Below, piece after piece: positions 34,827 to 42,459 of a stretch of DNA of 64,000 nt. Origin of the DNA: Halobacillus sp. Marseille-Q1614 (lineage in GTDB: Bacteria > Bacillota > Bacilli > Bacillales > Halobacillaceae); the NCBI RefSeq assembly GCF_902809865.1, contig NZ_CADDWH010000001.1, positions 2,852,001 to 2,916,000 on the forward strand, in the 5' to 3' direction. Below the pieces are notes generated by a model, which saw only the letters and a list, made by a program, of their open reading frames with translations, did no database searches and was not told the DNA's origin. Numbering within the stretch: position 1 is the first letter of the stretch; the number at the start of each line of letters is the position of its first letter. A program made the translations under genes and the position numbers.

Positions 34827-35926
34827 TATTTTCTGATAAAACTTTCATCGATTTTATTTTTCAGCTTCCAGGCACTAAAGCTGTGATTCTTAAGCTTTCC
34901 ATAAAGAAAGAGGCCTTTTTTATTGCCTGTCGATAAAATATATAATGCCTGCTTCTGAGGCTTAAAGGGCTGAAGCGGAGCCCCCTTTACGAAGTTCAGC
35001 AGGTTCTCAAACAATACCGGTCCTTGCTTTACTGCATAAACCCCGCTCTTATCCAGGTCAGGGTGTGAACTCATCGTCACACAATCACCGGCTCCGAACA
35101 TAAAATCATAATCTTCAAACTGAAGAGTATCTTGAACGAGTGCAAAGCCGCGTTTATCGACTTGCAGGCTGGACCTTTTAAAAATTTCATCCGCCTGAGG
35201 TCCGCTCATCCATAATAGGTCACTGTGCCTGATGCGATTATTTGTATGAGTTAACACATAATCATCATAGAGCTCTTTTACCTTCTCATGCTCCCAGAGC
35301 TGTACACCTGCTTCTTTTAAAATCGAACGGAGCTTCTTCGTGGACCCTTTCGAACCTGAGGAGAGAACCTCTGTAGAAGTAACAAGGCGCACTTGACCTA
35401 CTGCATTATGATTATTTTTATAAGCCTGCAGGGCTAAAGCCAGCTCACTTCCCGCTGCCCCTCCGCCAATAATCAGCGGCATAGGCGCTTCTCTTAAACT
35501 GGAGATCTGGTCGACAAAGTGACTGTACGGCTTAACCGATTGGGTAAAGGAATACTGAAATTGATCTGGCACTTTGTTTGAACCAATATCGAAGCTTATC
35601 ATATCAAAGGGATAAACCGCGCCGCCTTCACAGTGGAGTTTCTTACGCTTGGGATTCACGAAATCCGCTCTCTTTTTTATAAAATTAACGCCTGCTTTCT
35701 CAGCCATCTTCTCCACATTTATCCGGATTTCTTCTTTTTCATATAATCCTTCCACATACCCAGAAAGCATCCCCGAATAATATTGATATTTCGACGGAGA
35801 CAAAAGACATACGTCGACGTCATCATTCGGATTCTGGCCGTACTGGTTAATGACCTCTAAATGTGCATGCCCCGCTCCCACTAACAACAGTCTCTGTCTC
35901 AGAAGAACCCCTCCCTTAAACTGCAT
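34820..35926 (-). CDS. FAD-dependent pyridine nucleotide-disulfide oxidoreductase, NDH-2-like
   Basis: 368 residues from ATG 35926. The FAD-binding motif LLLVGAGHAHLEVI is at the N-terminus, the NAD-binding motif LIIGGGAAGSELALAL near the middle, and the second FAD motif FMFGAGDCVTM near the C-terminus. The HAHLEV sequence recalls the FAD domain fused to SelD and related NDH-2-like enzymes. A reading frame continues 116 codons upstream but runs antiframe through the thioredoxin gene and is not real. AAGGA lies 8 bases before ATG 35926; CTG 35902 with GGGAGG 7 bases upstream is an alternative. The electron acceptor is unknown. Confidence 0.82.
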   Translation of the reverse strand: MQFKGGVLLRQRLLLVGAGHAHLEVINQYGQNPNDDVDVCLLSPSKYQYYSGMLSGYVEGLYEKEEIRINVEKMAEKAGVNFIKKRADFVNPKRKKLHCEGGAVYPFDMISFDIGSNKVPDQFQYSFTQSVKPYSHFVDQISSLREAPMPLIIGGGAAGSELALALQAYKNNHNAVGQVRLVTSTEVLSSGSKGSTKKLRSILKEAGVQLWEHEKVKELYDDYVLTHTNNRIRHSDLLWMSGPQADEIFKRSSLQVDKRGFALVQDTLQFEDYDFMFGAGDCVTMSSHPDLDKSGVYAVKQGPVLFENLLNFVKGAPLQPFKPQKQALYILSTGNKKGLFLYGKLKNHSFSAWKLKNKIDESFIRKYQ

Positions 35927-35944
35927 GCCGTATTTCCTTATTTC

Positions 35945-35978
35945 AAAAACACCCACACGGCCGAGCCATGTGGGTGCG
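35945..35978 (-). terminator. Terminator of the thioredoxin gene
   Basis: CACCCACATGGC pairs with GCCGTGTGGGTG-like sequence around TCGG, then TTTTT on the minus strand. Confidence 0.8.
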
Positions 35979-35984
35979 CTGTTT

Positions 35985-36302
35985 TTACAGATGCTTTTGT
36001 AAAAAGCTTTCAACCTCTTCAGGTGTCTTTGCATAGGCACTATGAAGATGGCCGATTTTCTCGCCCTTTTGGAAAATGAGAAGACTTGGGATTCCCATAA
36101 CTTCATATTTATCCGCCACTTCAGGAAGCTCATCGCGGTTAATATCGTACCACTTGTAATCTTTATATTCTTCAAGGATGTCACCGATAAACATATCCAT
36201 CCGCCGGCAATCCGGGCACCAGTCCGCGTGGAATTTAATGATGATCGGCTGTTCACTTTCAATAGTTTTCTCAAATGCGTCTTGCTGCTTAATCGGTTCC
36301 AT
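35985..36302 (-). CDS. Thioredoxin-family protein (YtpP/YdfQ-like)
   Basis: 105 residues, thioredoxin fold. The redox motif is C29-P-D-C32 in FHADWCPDCRRMD (instead of CGPC), with GIPSLLIFQKGEKIG carrying the cis-proline. CPDC variants occur in the thioredoxin-like YtpP group of bacilli. Soluble, cytoplasmic. It lies 59 bases upstream of the FAD oxidoreductase gene in the same direction, separated by a terminator, so partial read-through is possible. Confidence 0.88.
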   Translation of the reverse strand: MEPIKQQDAFEKTIESEQPIIIKFHADWCPDCRRMDMFIGDILEEYKDYKWYDINRDELPEVADKYEVMGIPSLLIFQKGEKIGHLHSAYAKTPEEVESFLQKHL

Positions 36303-36375
36303 AAGAATGATGCTCCTTTGCGTTCTTTATGCTTAATATCATACCGTGATTTTGTTGAAAAGTCTTATCTTCTGC

Positions 36376-37191
36376 TTATTTATATTCCACTCTACCAAGG
36401 AGCCATGCACTTAGCAACCCTGTAATAAAAGTGATGATACTTGCGATTAACAAAGGAGTTGACTCAGGTACACCTGGGAAAATGACGAATATCGAACCGA
36501 CGACCAATCCTATGATCAGCCCAAACGTAGCGGAAGTATAATTTTCAAGAAAGTAATTAATGATCTTACTCATAATCACAATCCCAATAGCAACGCCCAG
36601 TCCTACGGTTAATATGATATCGAACCGAAGATTAGCCACCCCGGATATAATTGTGCTGTACATACCAATCAGCAGCAAAATAAACGATCCGCTTATCCCC
36701 GGGAGGATCATCGCACTGCTGGCAAGCCACCCGGAAAAGAAAAGCCCGATGTAAGAAGCCAGCGTCAGATTAGTCATTGGCTCTCCTTCTGTTGCTTGAA
36801 AGAAAGCCATCGATCCAACTAGAATGGCTCCCAGCAGCAGAAGACCATAATGCCTGCCTTCAAATTTATTTTTCATATCCGCTTTATTAGTTAAATAAGG
36901 GATGACCCCGATAATTAATCCTAAAAAGAAGAATTTAGTAGGGCCTGGATAGTGCTCAAACAACCATTCAATCAGGTTAGCCAACATTAAAATAGAAATG
37001 ATAATCCCTGCTCCTAAAGGAAGCAGAAACTTTAAATGCTTTTTCCATTCTCTACTGAAGAAACCGTTAATCGCTTCTATTAATTGATCATAGATACCTA
37101 ACACGACTGCGATTGTTCCGCCGCTTACCCCCGGGACTACGTCACTCGCTCCCATCAGCATGCCGCGGTAAATATTTTTCCATCTCCACAT
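36376..37191 (-). CDS. popT: DUF368 polyprenyl-phosphate transporter (PopT family)
   Basis: 271 residues, about eight membrane helices. The DUF368 signature is at the N-terminus (GMLMGASDVVPGVSGGTIAVVLGIYDQLI) and repeated in the middle (SSAMILPGISGSFILLLIGMY), an internal inverted duplication. DUF368 proteins (PopT of Staphylococcus aureus) recycle undecaprenyl phosphate across the membrane for cell-wall synthesis, alongside DedA-family UptA. Single gene. The symbol follows the family; orthology to PopT is inferred. Confidence 0.88.
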   Translation of the reverse strand: MWRWKNIYRGMLMGASDVVPGVSGGTIAVVLGIYDQLIEAINGFFSREWKKHLKFLLPLGAGIIISILMLANLIEWLFEHYPGPTKFFFLGLIIGVIPYLTNKADMKNKFEGRHYGLLLLGAILVGSMAFFQATEGEPMTNLTLASYIGLFFSGWLASSAMILPGISGSFILLLIGMYSTIISGVANLRFDIILTVGLGVAIGIVIMSKIINYFLENYTSATFGLIIGLVVGSIFVIFPGVPESTPLLIASIITFITGLLSAWLLGRVEYK

Positions 37192-37253
37192 AAGTTATAT
37201 TTCTCCTTCTCCATCTCTATCTTTTTAATTTGAGCTCTGGCTGATCCTATTCA

Positions 37254-37376
37254 GAAAAAGCAAGGGGTTCTGCGAGACTCCTGCTTAAAAAACGGGCGGG
37301 CATGATCTCAACCACAGGTTTCGCGAGGAGGCTTGACCTGTCGTCCGCGAAAAAACGACTGGCTCCTCTTTTTCAT
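37254..37376. repeat. Dispersed palindromic repeat, family A copy 6
   Basis: TGCGAGACTCCTGCTTAAAA, CGCGAGGAGGCTTGACC and GTCGTCCGCGAAAAA in order. It fills the middle of the 295-base gap; the remainder is AT-rich without features. Confidence 0.85.
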
Positions 37377-37486
37377 GAAGATCAACGTTAACAATTAAAA
37401 GAGCCTTGTTTTTTAAAACAAACCTATTTTATTCTATCAAAATTCCCCAGCTGATATGGCATATTTTATAAAAAAGTAATCTTCCC

Positions 37487-38065
37487 TTAATACAGTAATT
37501 TTTCCAGCCAAGGGTGCTGCGGCTGATGCTGAATTAACGACTGCTTCAGCCACTCTTTCTGATGCTCATTTAAGTGAGGGAAGACGTAGCGGAAATCCTG
37601 CTCATCCTTCTCCTCAGTATTTTTCGCCTTATAGAGAAGTACGATTTCCGGGTTTAAATAAGGAATCCCCTGCTCAGAATGTAAATTCATATTAGAAAGT
37701 GGAAATGTGACTTCCTCATCTCTGCGGAACACCCACTTTTCTCTCTGTTTACGATTGAGGAGCACTTCTAATTTAGCCTCATCCCGGTGTGCATGAATCT
37801 CGTGGATATGCTCATCAAGCGGCTCCTTAAGATTATTCTCGATCATTTGTGAATGATCGACGACATATGTCTCCCAGCCATTAAGGAACTTAGACAGCTG
37901 AGTAAGATCCTCTCTGAATATCGCAACCTCAATGTCGTCATGATCTCTCGTCTCCTCACCTATATGTAAATCAATAGCCCAGCCCCCGGCTATCATCCAT
38001 TTCCCTTCAAACCCTTCCAAAAACCCTTTCACCTGCAAACATGGTTCAAACATTTTCTTAAGCAT
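37487..38065 (-). CDS. Nucleotidyltransferase-domain protein (aminoglycoside/lincosamide adenylyltransferase-like)
   Basis: 192 residues. The minimal nucleotidyltransferase signature is intact: WMIAGGWAIDLHIGEETRDHDDIEVAIF, giving the GG-x8-11-D-x-D pattern with metal-binding D residues. This resembles ANT(2'')-like and Lnu-like enzymes, but many chromosomal homologues in bacilli have no shown resistance role. Single gene with AGGAGG before ATG 38065. Function cannot be set from sequence alone. Confidence 0.75.
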   Translation of the reverse strand: MLKKMFEPCLQVKGFLEGFEGKWMIAGGWAIDLHIGEETRDHDDIEVAIFREDLTQLSKFLNGWETYVVDHSQMIENNLKEPLDEHIHEIHAHRDEAKLEVLLNRKQREKWVFRRDEEVTFPLSNMNLHSEQGIPYLNPEIVLLYKAKNTEEKDEQDFRYVFPHLNEHQKEWLKQSLIQHQPQHPWLEKLLY

Positions 38066-38154
38066 CCTCCTTTGTCTTTACCCATACCATTCCCTAAAAA
38101 GAGAAAAGGTAATAATGGTAGAGCCAATTCCGGTACCTGATACCCAGAAAAAAG

Positions 38155-38187
38155 AAAAAAGTGCGCTTTCTACTTAAGCGCACTCTA
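38155..38187 (-). terminator. Terminator of the NmrA-like gene
   Basis: GAGTGCGCTT pairs with AAGCGCACTT-like sequence, then T-rich on the minus strand. Confidence 0.8.
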
Positions 38188-39036
38188 GTTGTCCAGAAAT
38201 ATAGGCTTGTAATTTTGTATGAATTCCTGCATGCCTCTTGGCTGCCTCTGCAGGAGCTTCTCAGTATCGAGGCTGGTTGTTTTAAAGAATCCATTCTTTG
38301 CCGATGTGTAGATGTTAGCCAGCTGCTTAGCTAATGAACTGCTGTATCCTCTATGATAACAGTATTCTAAAAACTGATGTTTCGTAGGATTTGAATAAGT
38401 AATCACTGTATTTAATTCTTCTGAAAACAGCTGAGCTGCCTCTTTCATCGTTAAGGCTTGCTTTCCGGTAACTTTGTAAACATCTTTAGCCGTCAGTGAA
38501 TTCCGAAGCGCTAAATAAGCAATTTCGGCTACATCACGGCTGTCGACAAAGCTGATTTTAGCAAAACCGGCAGGAGCATTGATCTCATGATCCTCTTTCA
38601 TTGGAAGAATTTGATATTTTAAAAAATCCTGCATTAAATGGCTGGCTCTAAGGATCGTATAGTTAAAACCCAGCTCCATAATAGCTTTTTCTATCCGGCG
38701 GTGCGGAAGAAAGCCCATCCGTTCTGCTCCTAAGACAGACAAGAAAACTAAACGTTCCACTCCACACTCTTTGGCCGCTTTCATCGCGTTTACGATCGGC
38801 TCAACATCCCCTATATTAGATGGCCTTGTTAAAAACCACCGCTTCACTCCTGAAAAAGTTTTTTCATAAGTAGAATCTTTTTCAAAGTCAAAATAGACAC
38901 TATCGGCTAAGTGACTGTCTAACATCTCTTTCGTTTCTAACGGATGGCGGGAACCAGTACGAAAAGGCACGCCTTCGTCGAGAAGCCAGCCAGCAAGCTC
39001 ACTCCCTACAAAACCCGTTACTCCTGTAATAAGCAT
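38185..39036 (-). CDS. NmrA-like NAD(P)-binding oxidoreductase
   Basis: 283 residues from ATG 39036 with AAGGGG upstream; an ATG 23 codons earlier lacks a site. Rossmann motif MLITGVTGFVGSELAGWLL, then YTILRASHLMQDFLKYQIL and ISFVDSRDVAEIAYLAL, typical of the NmrA/QOR2-like family of quinone or redox-sensing SDR proteins. Substrate unknown. It is unrelated in detail to the YhfK-like protein near 20.5 kb. Confidence 0.85.
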   Translation of the reverse strand: MLITGVTGFVGSELAGWLLDEGVPFRTGSRHPLETKEMLDSHLADSVYFDFEKDSTYEKTFSGVKRWFLTRPSNIGDVEPIVNAMKAAKECGVERLVFLSVLGAERMGFLPHRRIEKAIMELGFNYTILRASHLMQDFLKYQILPMKEDHEINAPAGFAKISFVDSRDVAEIAYLALRNSLTAKDVYKVTGKQALTMKEAAQLFSEELNTVITYSNPTKHQFLEYCYHRGYSSSLAKQLANIYTSAKNGFFKTTSLDTEKLLQRQPRGMQEFIQNYKPIFLDN

Positions 39037-39120
39037 GATGTCTGTGCCCCTTTCGCTTGTTTCCTGTCTTATATACCTTCCACTTAAGAGGGCTCTCTTA
39101 ACCATATAATTACCTATTCG

Positions 39121-39732
39121 CTAAAATACTTGCGAAATAAGATACCAGACATTCCAAATGGACAGTACCGTAACCATGATCTTCTCGGCAGATGAACCTG
39201 TTCTCATGGTAATAATAAACCGAAAGTACTTTTTGGAAATCGGGTAAAAAAAGGGAATGCCTCGTTTAGTGAGGTAATCCCCAAGCAGATGAGAACAAAC
39301 ACCCAACATAAATCCAACAAAATAATACGGCGGTACTTCAAAAAAGTAAGTAATCACAAGATGATAAAAAAGCAGCAGACCAATAAACACAACCGAATGG
39401 GTCATTTTTCTATGGCTTTTTACCATGACTAATAACGGGAAGGTCAGCATAACAAATACTTTCAACTGTTCTCTGTACGTTTCTAAGTATTCCGGGGCAA
39501 AAAGATATAAGACTGCCGCCGCCAATAATATGTACATAAGTGCTCTCCAAAACTTCCTGCCTAATGTGGAGCTGGGTGTATCAATGTCAGGTAATAAGGA
39601 GCCAAATAATACAAAAACAAAAAATAAAATTGTTTCCAGTGTACCATTTGGAATATACTCCACCTGCGGTAAAAGGGTAATGGATAATAAACCTGCTGTT
39701 ACCCCAACAGTTTGGTGTCCTGATGCCATCAT
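39121..39732 (-). CDS. YdjM-type membrane-bound metal-dependent hydrolase
   Basis: 203 residues with four to five membrane helices. Metal-ligand motifs of the family: the N-terminal ASGHQTVG, FGSLLPDIDTPSSTLG, KSHRKMTHSVVFIGL and GVCSHLLGDYLTKRGIPFFYP. YdjM/YfhO-type hydrolases are LexA-regulated in some bacteria; the substrate is not known. Start at one of two adjacent ATG codons. Single gene. Confidence 0.85.
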   Translation of the reverse strand: MMASGHQTVGVTAGLLSITLLPQVEYIPNGTLETILFFVFVLFGSLLPDIDTPSSTLGRKFWRALMYILLAAAVLYLFAPEYLETYREQLKVFVMLTFPLLVMVKSHRKMTHSVVFIGLLLFYHLVITYFFEVPPYYFVGFMLGVCSHLLGDYLTKRGIPFFYPISKKYFRFIITMRTGSSAEKIMVTVLSIWNVWYLISQVF

Positions 39733-39761
39733 AATTGTATGTATACCTCGCCTTTCAAGAA

Positions 39762-39797
39762 TAAGCCCCGATTCGACAGGAACCGGGGCTTTTATTA
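39762..39797. terminator. Hairpin terminator between the YdjM-like and HesB-like genes
   Basis: AAGCCCCG pairs with CGGGGCTT; T-rich on both sides. It would end the HesB-like transcript on the minus strand. Confidence 0.6.
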
Positions 39798-39857
39798 GCT
39801 TATCTTATAAAATTATATTCGTAAATAAGCAATCCGCCTGCCCTTTGCTCAGAGGCT

Positions 39858-40142
39858 TTAGCAGTCTTTTTCCGGCAGTCCAAGCATTTGGAATTTCGGC
39901 CCTTCCATCGTGGCTTTCCCATCAATGGTTATGTTTTCGGTAAGGTGAATGATTCTTCGATCGATCGCTACGGGAATGGAATTAATATTGAGAATCTCAT
40001 CATCCGCTTCAGGTTCAGAAATCGTCATCCCGACATCAGGCTCACCGCACCCGTAGCCGGCAAAATACAAGCGTAAACTCCCTGATCCTGTTTCCTCGAG
40101 TAATTCATCGAGTAATTCACGGGCTTCTTCTGTAATTCTCAT
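39858..40142 (-). CDS. HesB/IscA-like protein (YadR/YfhF family)
   Basis: 94 residues from ATG 40142, with AAGGAGAG 7 bases upstream. The HesB/IscA fold is seen in MRITEEARELLDELLEETG and SLRLYFAGYGCGEPDVGM. Only two cysteines stand where A-type Fe-S carriers have three (GYGCGEP and the C-terminal DC), as in the HesB group of Firmicutes whose role is unclear. Single gene. Confidence 0.8.
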   Translation of the reverse strand: MRITEEARELLDELLEETGSGSLRLYFAGYGCGEPDVGMTISEPEADDEILNINSIPVAIDRRIIHLTENITIDGKATMEGPKFQMLGLPEKDC

Positions 40143-40223
40143 TTGTTTTCTCTCCTTAAGCATCTGTCATACCTCTAGTATGAAGTTTAACTCTATTTTC
40201 TAATATAAATATGCTCACAATAA

Positions 40224-40269
40224 ATTACGATAAAAAAGCCCCCAGTAACGGAGGCTTTTTTATCGTAAT
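40224..40269. terminator. Bidirectional terminator of ohr
   Basis: ATTACGATAAAAAAGCC pairs with GGCTTTTTTATCGTAAT around a 12-base loop. Confidence 0.85.
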
Positions 40270-40271
40270 CA

Positions 40272-40691
40272 TTATACAGCTTTTGCGTTTAATTCTACAT
40301 CAATATTTCCTTTAGTTGCCTTGGAATAAGGGCAGAAATCATGAGCATCCTTTACAAGCTGATCGGCTTCCTCCTGGGAAACACCTTTTACACTTACATT
40401 TAAAATGACACCAATTTTAAAGCCATCGTCTGACTCATCTTTAATAAGGCTTACATCGGCAGTAGTTTCAGATTCTATGTCTTTCTTCTGTTTGCTGGCA
40501 ATCAAGTTTAGAGCACCATCAAAGCATGCAGAGTATCCTGCGGCAAACAGCTGCTCTGGATTAGAGCCTGATTCATTGCTGTCACTTCCTGGCATTACAA
40601 GATTTACATCAATAACACCATCATCTGATTTAACATGGCCTTCGCGACCGCCTTTTGCTGTCGCATGAGAAGTAAACATTACATTACTCAT
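40272..40691 (-). CDS. Organic hydroperoxide resistance protein (OsmC/Ohr family)
   Basis: 139 residues from ATG 40691 (AAGGAG 8 bases upstream). Ohr proteins are thiol peroxidases reducing organic hydroperoxides. Both catalytic cysteines are present: C56 in AAGYSACFDGA and C120 in DAHDFCPYSKAT. Single gene; no OhrR neighbour or clear OhrR operator was seen, so it may be the stress-type (OhrB-like) paralogue, but I saw no SigB promoter either. Confidence 0.92.
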   Translation of the reverse strand: MSNVMFTSHATAKGGREGHVKSDDGVIDVNLVMPGSDSNESGSNPEQLFAAGYSACFDGALNLIASKQKKDIESETTADVSLIKDESDDGFKIGVILNVSVKGVSQEEADQLVKDAHDFCPYSKATKGNIDVELNAKAV

Positions 40692-40762
40692 TATACTCAC
40701 TCCTTGATTTTTAGAAATCCATTCACAACTAATATGTACCTCAATTGGAAGTACACTAAACC

Positions 40763-41047
40763 TTACAGTTTTTCCTCGGGGTGAAATTCCTTTTTCAAGG
40801 ATTCCGGTGCCATCTTAACCATCTGCTGCAAAACAAATGCAAGAATTGCGACATCATCTACGAACCCTAGAAGAATAAGAAAATCAGGAACGATATCCCA
40901 GGGAAAGAGAAAATAGCCGATGATCAGCAAAATCGAAAGCAGCTTGTGTTTAAGCTTCACATCTGAGGAACGGAAAAACTTAATGATGAAAGGCACCGAC
41001 TTTCTTATATTGGCCAAAAATTTGATTCTGCGCCAAAATTTCCTCAT
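40763..41047 (-). CDS. DUF1232 (YkvA-type) membrane protein
   Basis: 94 residues. The DUF1232 core KHKLLSILLIIGYFLFPWDIVPDFLILLGFVDDVAILAFVL holds one to two hydrophobic helices and the hallmark P-x-D-x-I-P-D pattern. Function unknown; small membrane-associated protein. Basic N-terminus (RKFWRRIKFLANIRK). AAGGGGAG before ATG 41047. Confidence 0.82.
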   Translation of the reverse strand: MRKFWRRIKFLANIRKSVPFIIKFFRSSDVKLKHKLLSILLIIGYFLFPWDIVPDFLILLGFVDDVAILAFVLQQMVKMAPESLKKEFHPEEKL

Positions 41048-41178
41048 TTTTCTTCTCCCCTTTCAAAACCGACGCAATTCCTCTGTCACAATTGCTTATT
41101 GCCTACGTATGATTTAACATAAGTGTTAGCAAATATTGTATCAGGCGCCACCCGAACGAATAAAGGAGAGACCTTGTC

Positions 41179-41718
41179 ATGAAGATCCTGCTTCTTAACG
41201 GTACTATCGTGGGCAGTAAAACGAAAGCATTGCTAAATGAAATCGAAAGATATATTCATAAACTTAATAAAGGCTACGAAACCTCTATCCTATACTTAGA
41301 AGACTACCAAATGGAATTCGTAGATGGCCGCCCTGGTGAGGAATATAACGAGGAAATGCAGCAGCTGATCCGTGAGGTAGAACAAGCAGATGCCTACGTG
41401 ATAGCTACTCCTATTTTCCAAGGGTCGATTCCAGGTACTTTAAAAAACTTGTTCGACGCTATTTCACCCCGGGCTATGCGCCATAAGCCTGTCTCCATTG
41501 TAGCAAACGGAGGGACATTGCAGCATCACCTGGTGATCGAAAACCAGTTAAAACCCATCCTGAATTATTTCCGCTGCCTCGTGACCCCTAACTATGTCTA
41601 TACGCATACGAATCACTTTTCAACACAAGGGGAACTGATCGATGAAGATGTTCATAATCGCCTTCAGGAAATGACGCTCGTCTTCGATCAATATATGGAG
41701 ATGAGCCAAAAAATCTAG
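41179..41718 (+). CDS. NAD(P)H-dependent FMN reductase
   Basis: 179 residues, flavodoxin-like fold: ILLLNGTIVGSKTKALL (FMN phosphate loop), AYVIATPIFQGSIPGTLKNLFDAIS and KPVSIVANGGTLQHHLVIENQLKPI. It belongs to the SsuE/ArsH/YwqN-like reductases that supply reduced flavin or reduce quinones. AAAGGAGAG before ATG 41179. Single gene with its own terminator. Partner oxygenase not evident. Confidence 0.9.
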   Translation: MKILLLNGTIVGSKTKALLNEIERYIHKLNKGYETSILYLEDYQMEFVDGRPGEEYNEEMQQLIREVEQADAYVIATPIFQGSIPGTLKNLFDAISPRAMRHKPVSIVANGGTLQHHLVIENQLKPILNYFRCLVTPNYVYTHTNHFSTQGELIDEDVHNRLQEMTLVFDQYMEMSQKI

Positions 41719-41725
41719 CGCGTAT

Positions 41726-41757
41726 AATCCCTCCTTTAACCAGGAGGGATTTTTTAT
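41726..41757 (+). terminator. Terminator of the FMN reductase gene
   Basis: AATCCCTCCT pairs with AGGAGGGATT over a short loop, followed by T. Confidence 0.9.
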
Positions 41758-41852
41758 GCGAAGCTGAGCACTTTCTTTACGTAGTTTTGTGTTTCTTTAA
41801 AAGGAGGAATCCCGCCGTATTTATCAACATTGCCCGGTCCGGCATTGTACGC
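41754..41852 (-). pseudogene. C-terminal remnant of a lytic transglycosylase (SLT domain)
   Basis: On the minus strand 32 codons ending in TAA read [18 protein letters not shown] then [14 protein letters not shown], the unmistakable end of an SLT-domain peptidoglycan lytic transglycosylase (AYNAGPG..V and the Y-V-K-K-V tail). Nothing upstream (41853-42060) continues the domain in any frame, so at least about 100 residues are missing. It overlaps the terminator of the plus-strand FMN reductase gene. Confidence 0.8.
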
Positions 41853-42060
41853 TGGTTCCCGGCATGCTTGATGACAGCCTGCTTTCTCCATTCAAAACAG
41901 AGAAGGCCTGCATGTGTATCAGTATTTGAATTTTACTATAATCCATCGACCCACCTCGACTCTCTAAATTCTCTTTATTTTACATGAGCAGAAAACAATA
42001 GACAATCTGCCCTTCGATCTTCCACAATTACCCAAAACTTGCGAAAATACATAACCTAAT

Positions 42061-42270
42061 GCCGCAATTATTGGCTTCTTTTGCGAATCTTTTCCCAAAG
42101 ACGCACGCCTGTAAACGATGATACAATGGTAAATAACAAAAGGGATTTCACCATTCCGGCAATGGTCCCGAGATACTTCTGGTCATATATCTCGAAATGA
42201 AAAGAACTCTCTTTTGTCTCTAATGTCGAATCACCCTCTATTCTTTCCGAAAGAATAGACCTGTAGATTT
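42061..42270 (-). other. Uncertain short open frame, possible membrane-protein remnant
   Basis: A minus-strand frame ending with TAA near 42071 contains FHFEIYDQKYLGTIAGMVKS followed by a hydrophobic stretch and the basic tail WEKIRKRSQ. It reads like the C-terminus of a membrane protein, but no start codon with a ribosome site is visible; the only ATG would give 28 residues. Probably part of the same decayed region as the transglycosylase remnant. Confidence 0.3.
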
Positions 42271-42289
42271 TTTATGGCAGTTATTCTGC

Positions 42290-42332
42290 GAACCCTTTCT
42301 TTGATATTATCGTCAGAGAAGGGCTTTTTTTA
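42290..42332 (+). terminator. Orphan plus-strand terminator
   Basis: AACCCTTTCTTTGA pairs with TCAGAGAAGGG, then seven T. No plus-strand gene precedes it closely, which supports gene loss in this gap. Confidence 0.65.
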
Positions 42333-42336
42333 TACT

Positions 42337-42371
42337 AAAAAAAGCTTAAGGATTTTACCTTAAGCTTTCAG
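42337..42371 (-). terminator. Terminator of the second lipid kinase gene
   Basis: GAAAGCTTAAGG pairs with CCTTAAGCTTTT, followed on the minus strand by T. Confidence 0.75.
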
Positions 42372-42459
42372 ATTGCAGAAAACCTCTGTGTTTAGGTTTT
42401 CTACAAGTTTATTATCCTTCTCGTTAGCAGCGTCTACAACCGAAAAAGACTCTATTTCC

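Noticed and set aside
35927-36274. An open frame extending the FAD oxidoreductase by 116 residues at the N-terminus
   Set aside because: It overlaps the thioredoxin gene in another frame, has no family similarity, and crosses a terminator; a proper start with ribosome site exists at 35926.
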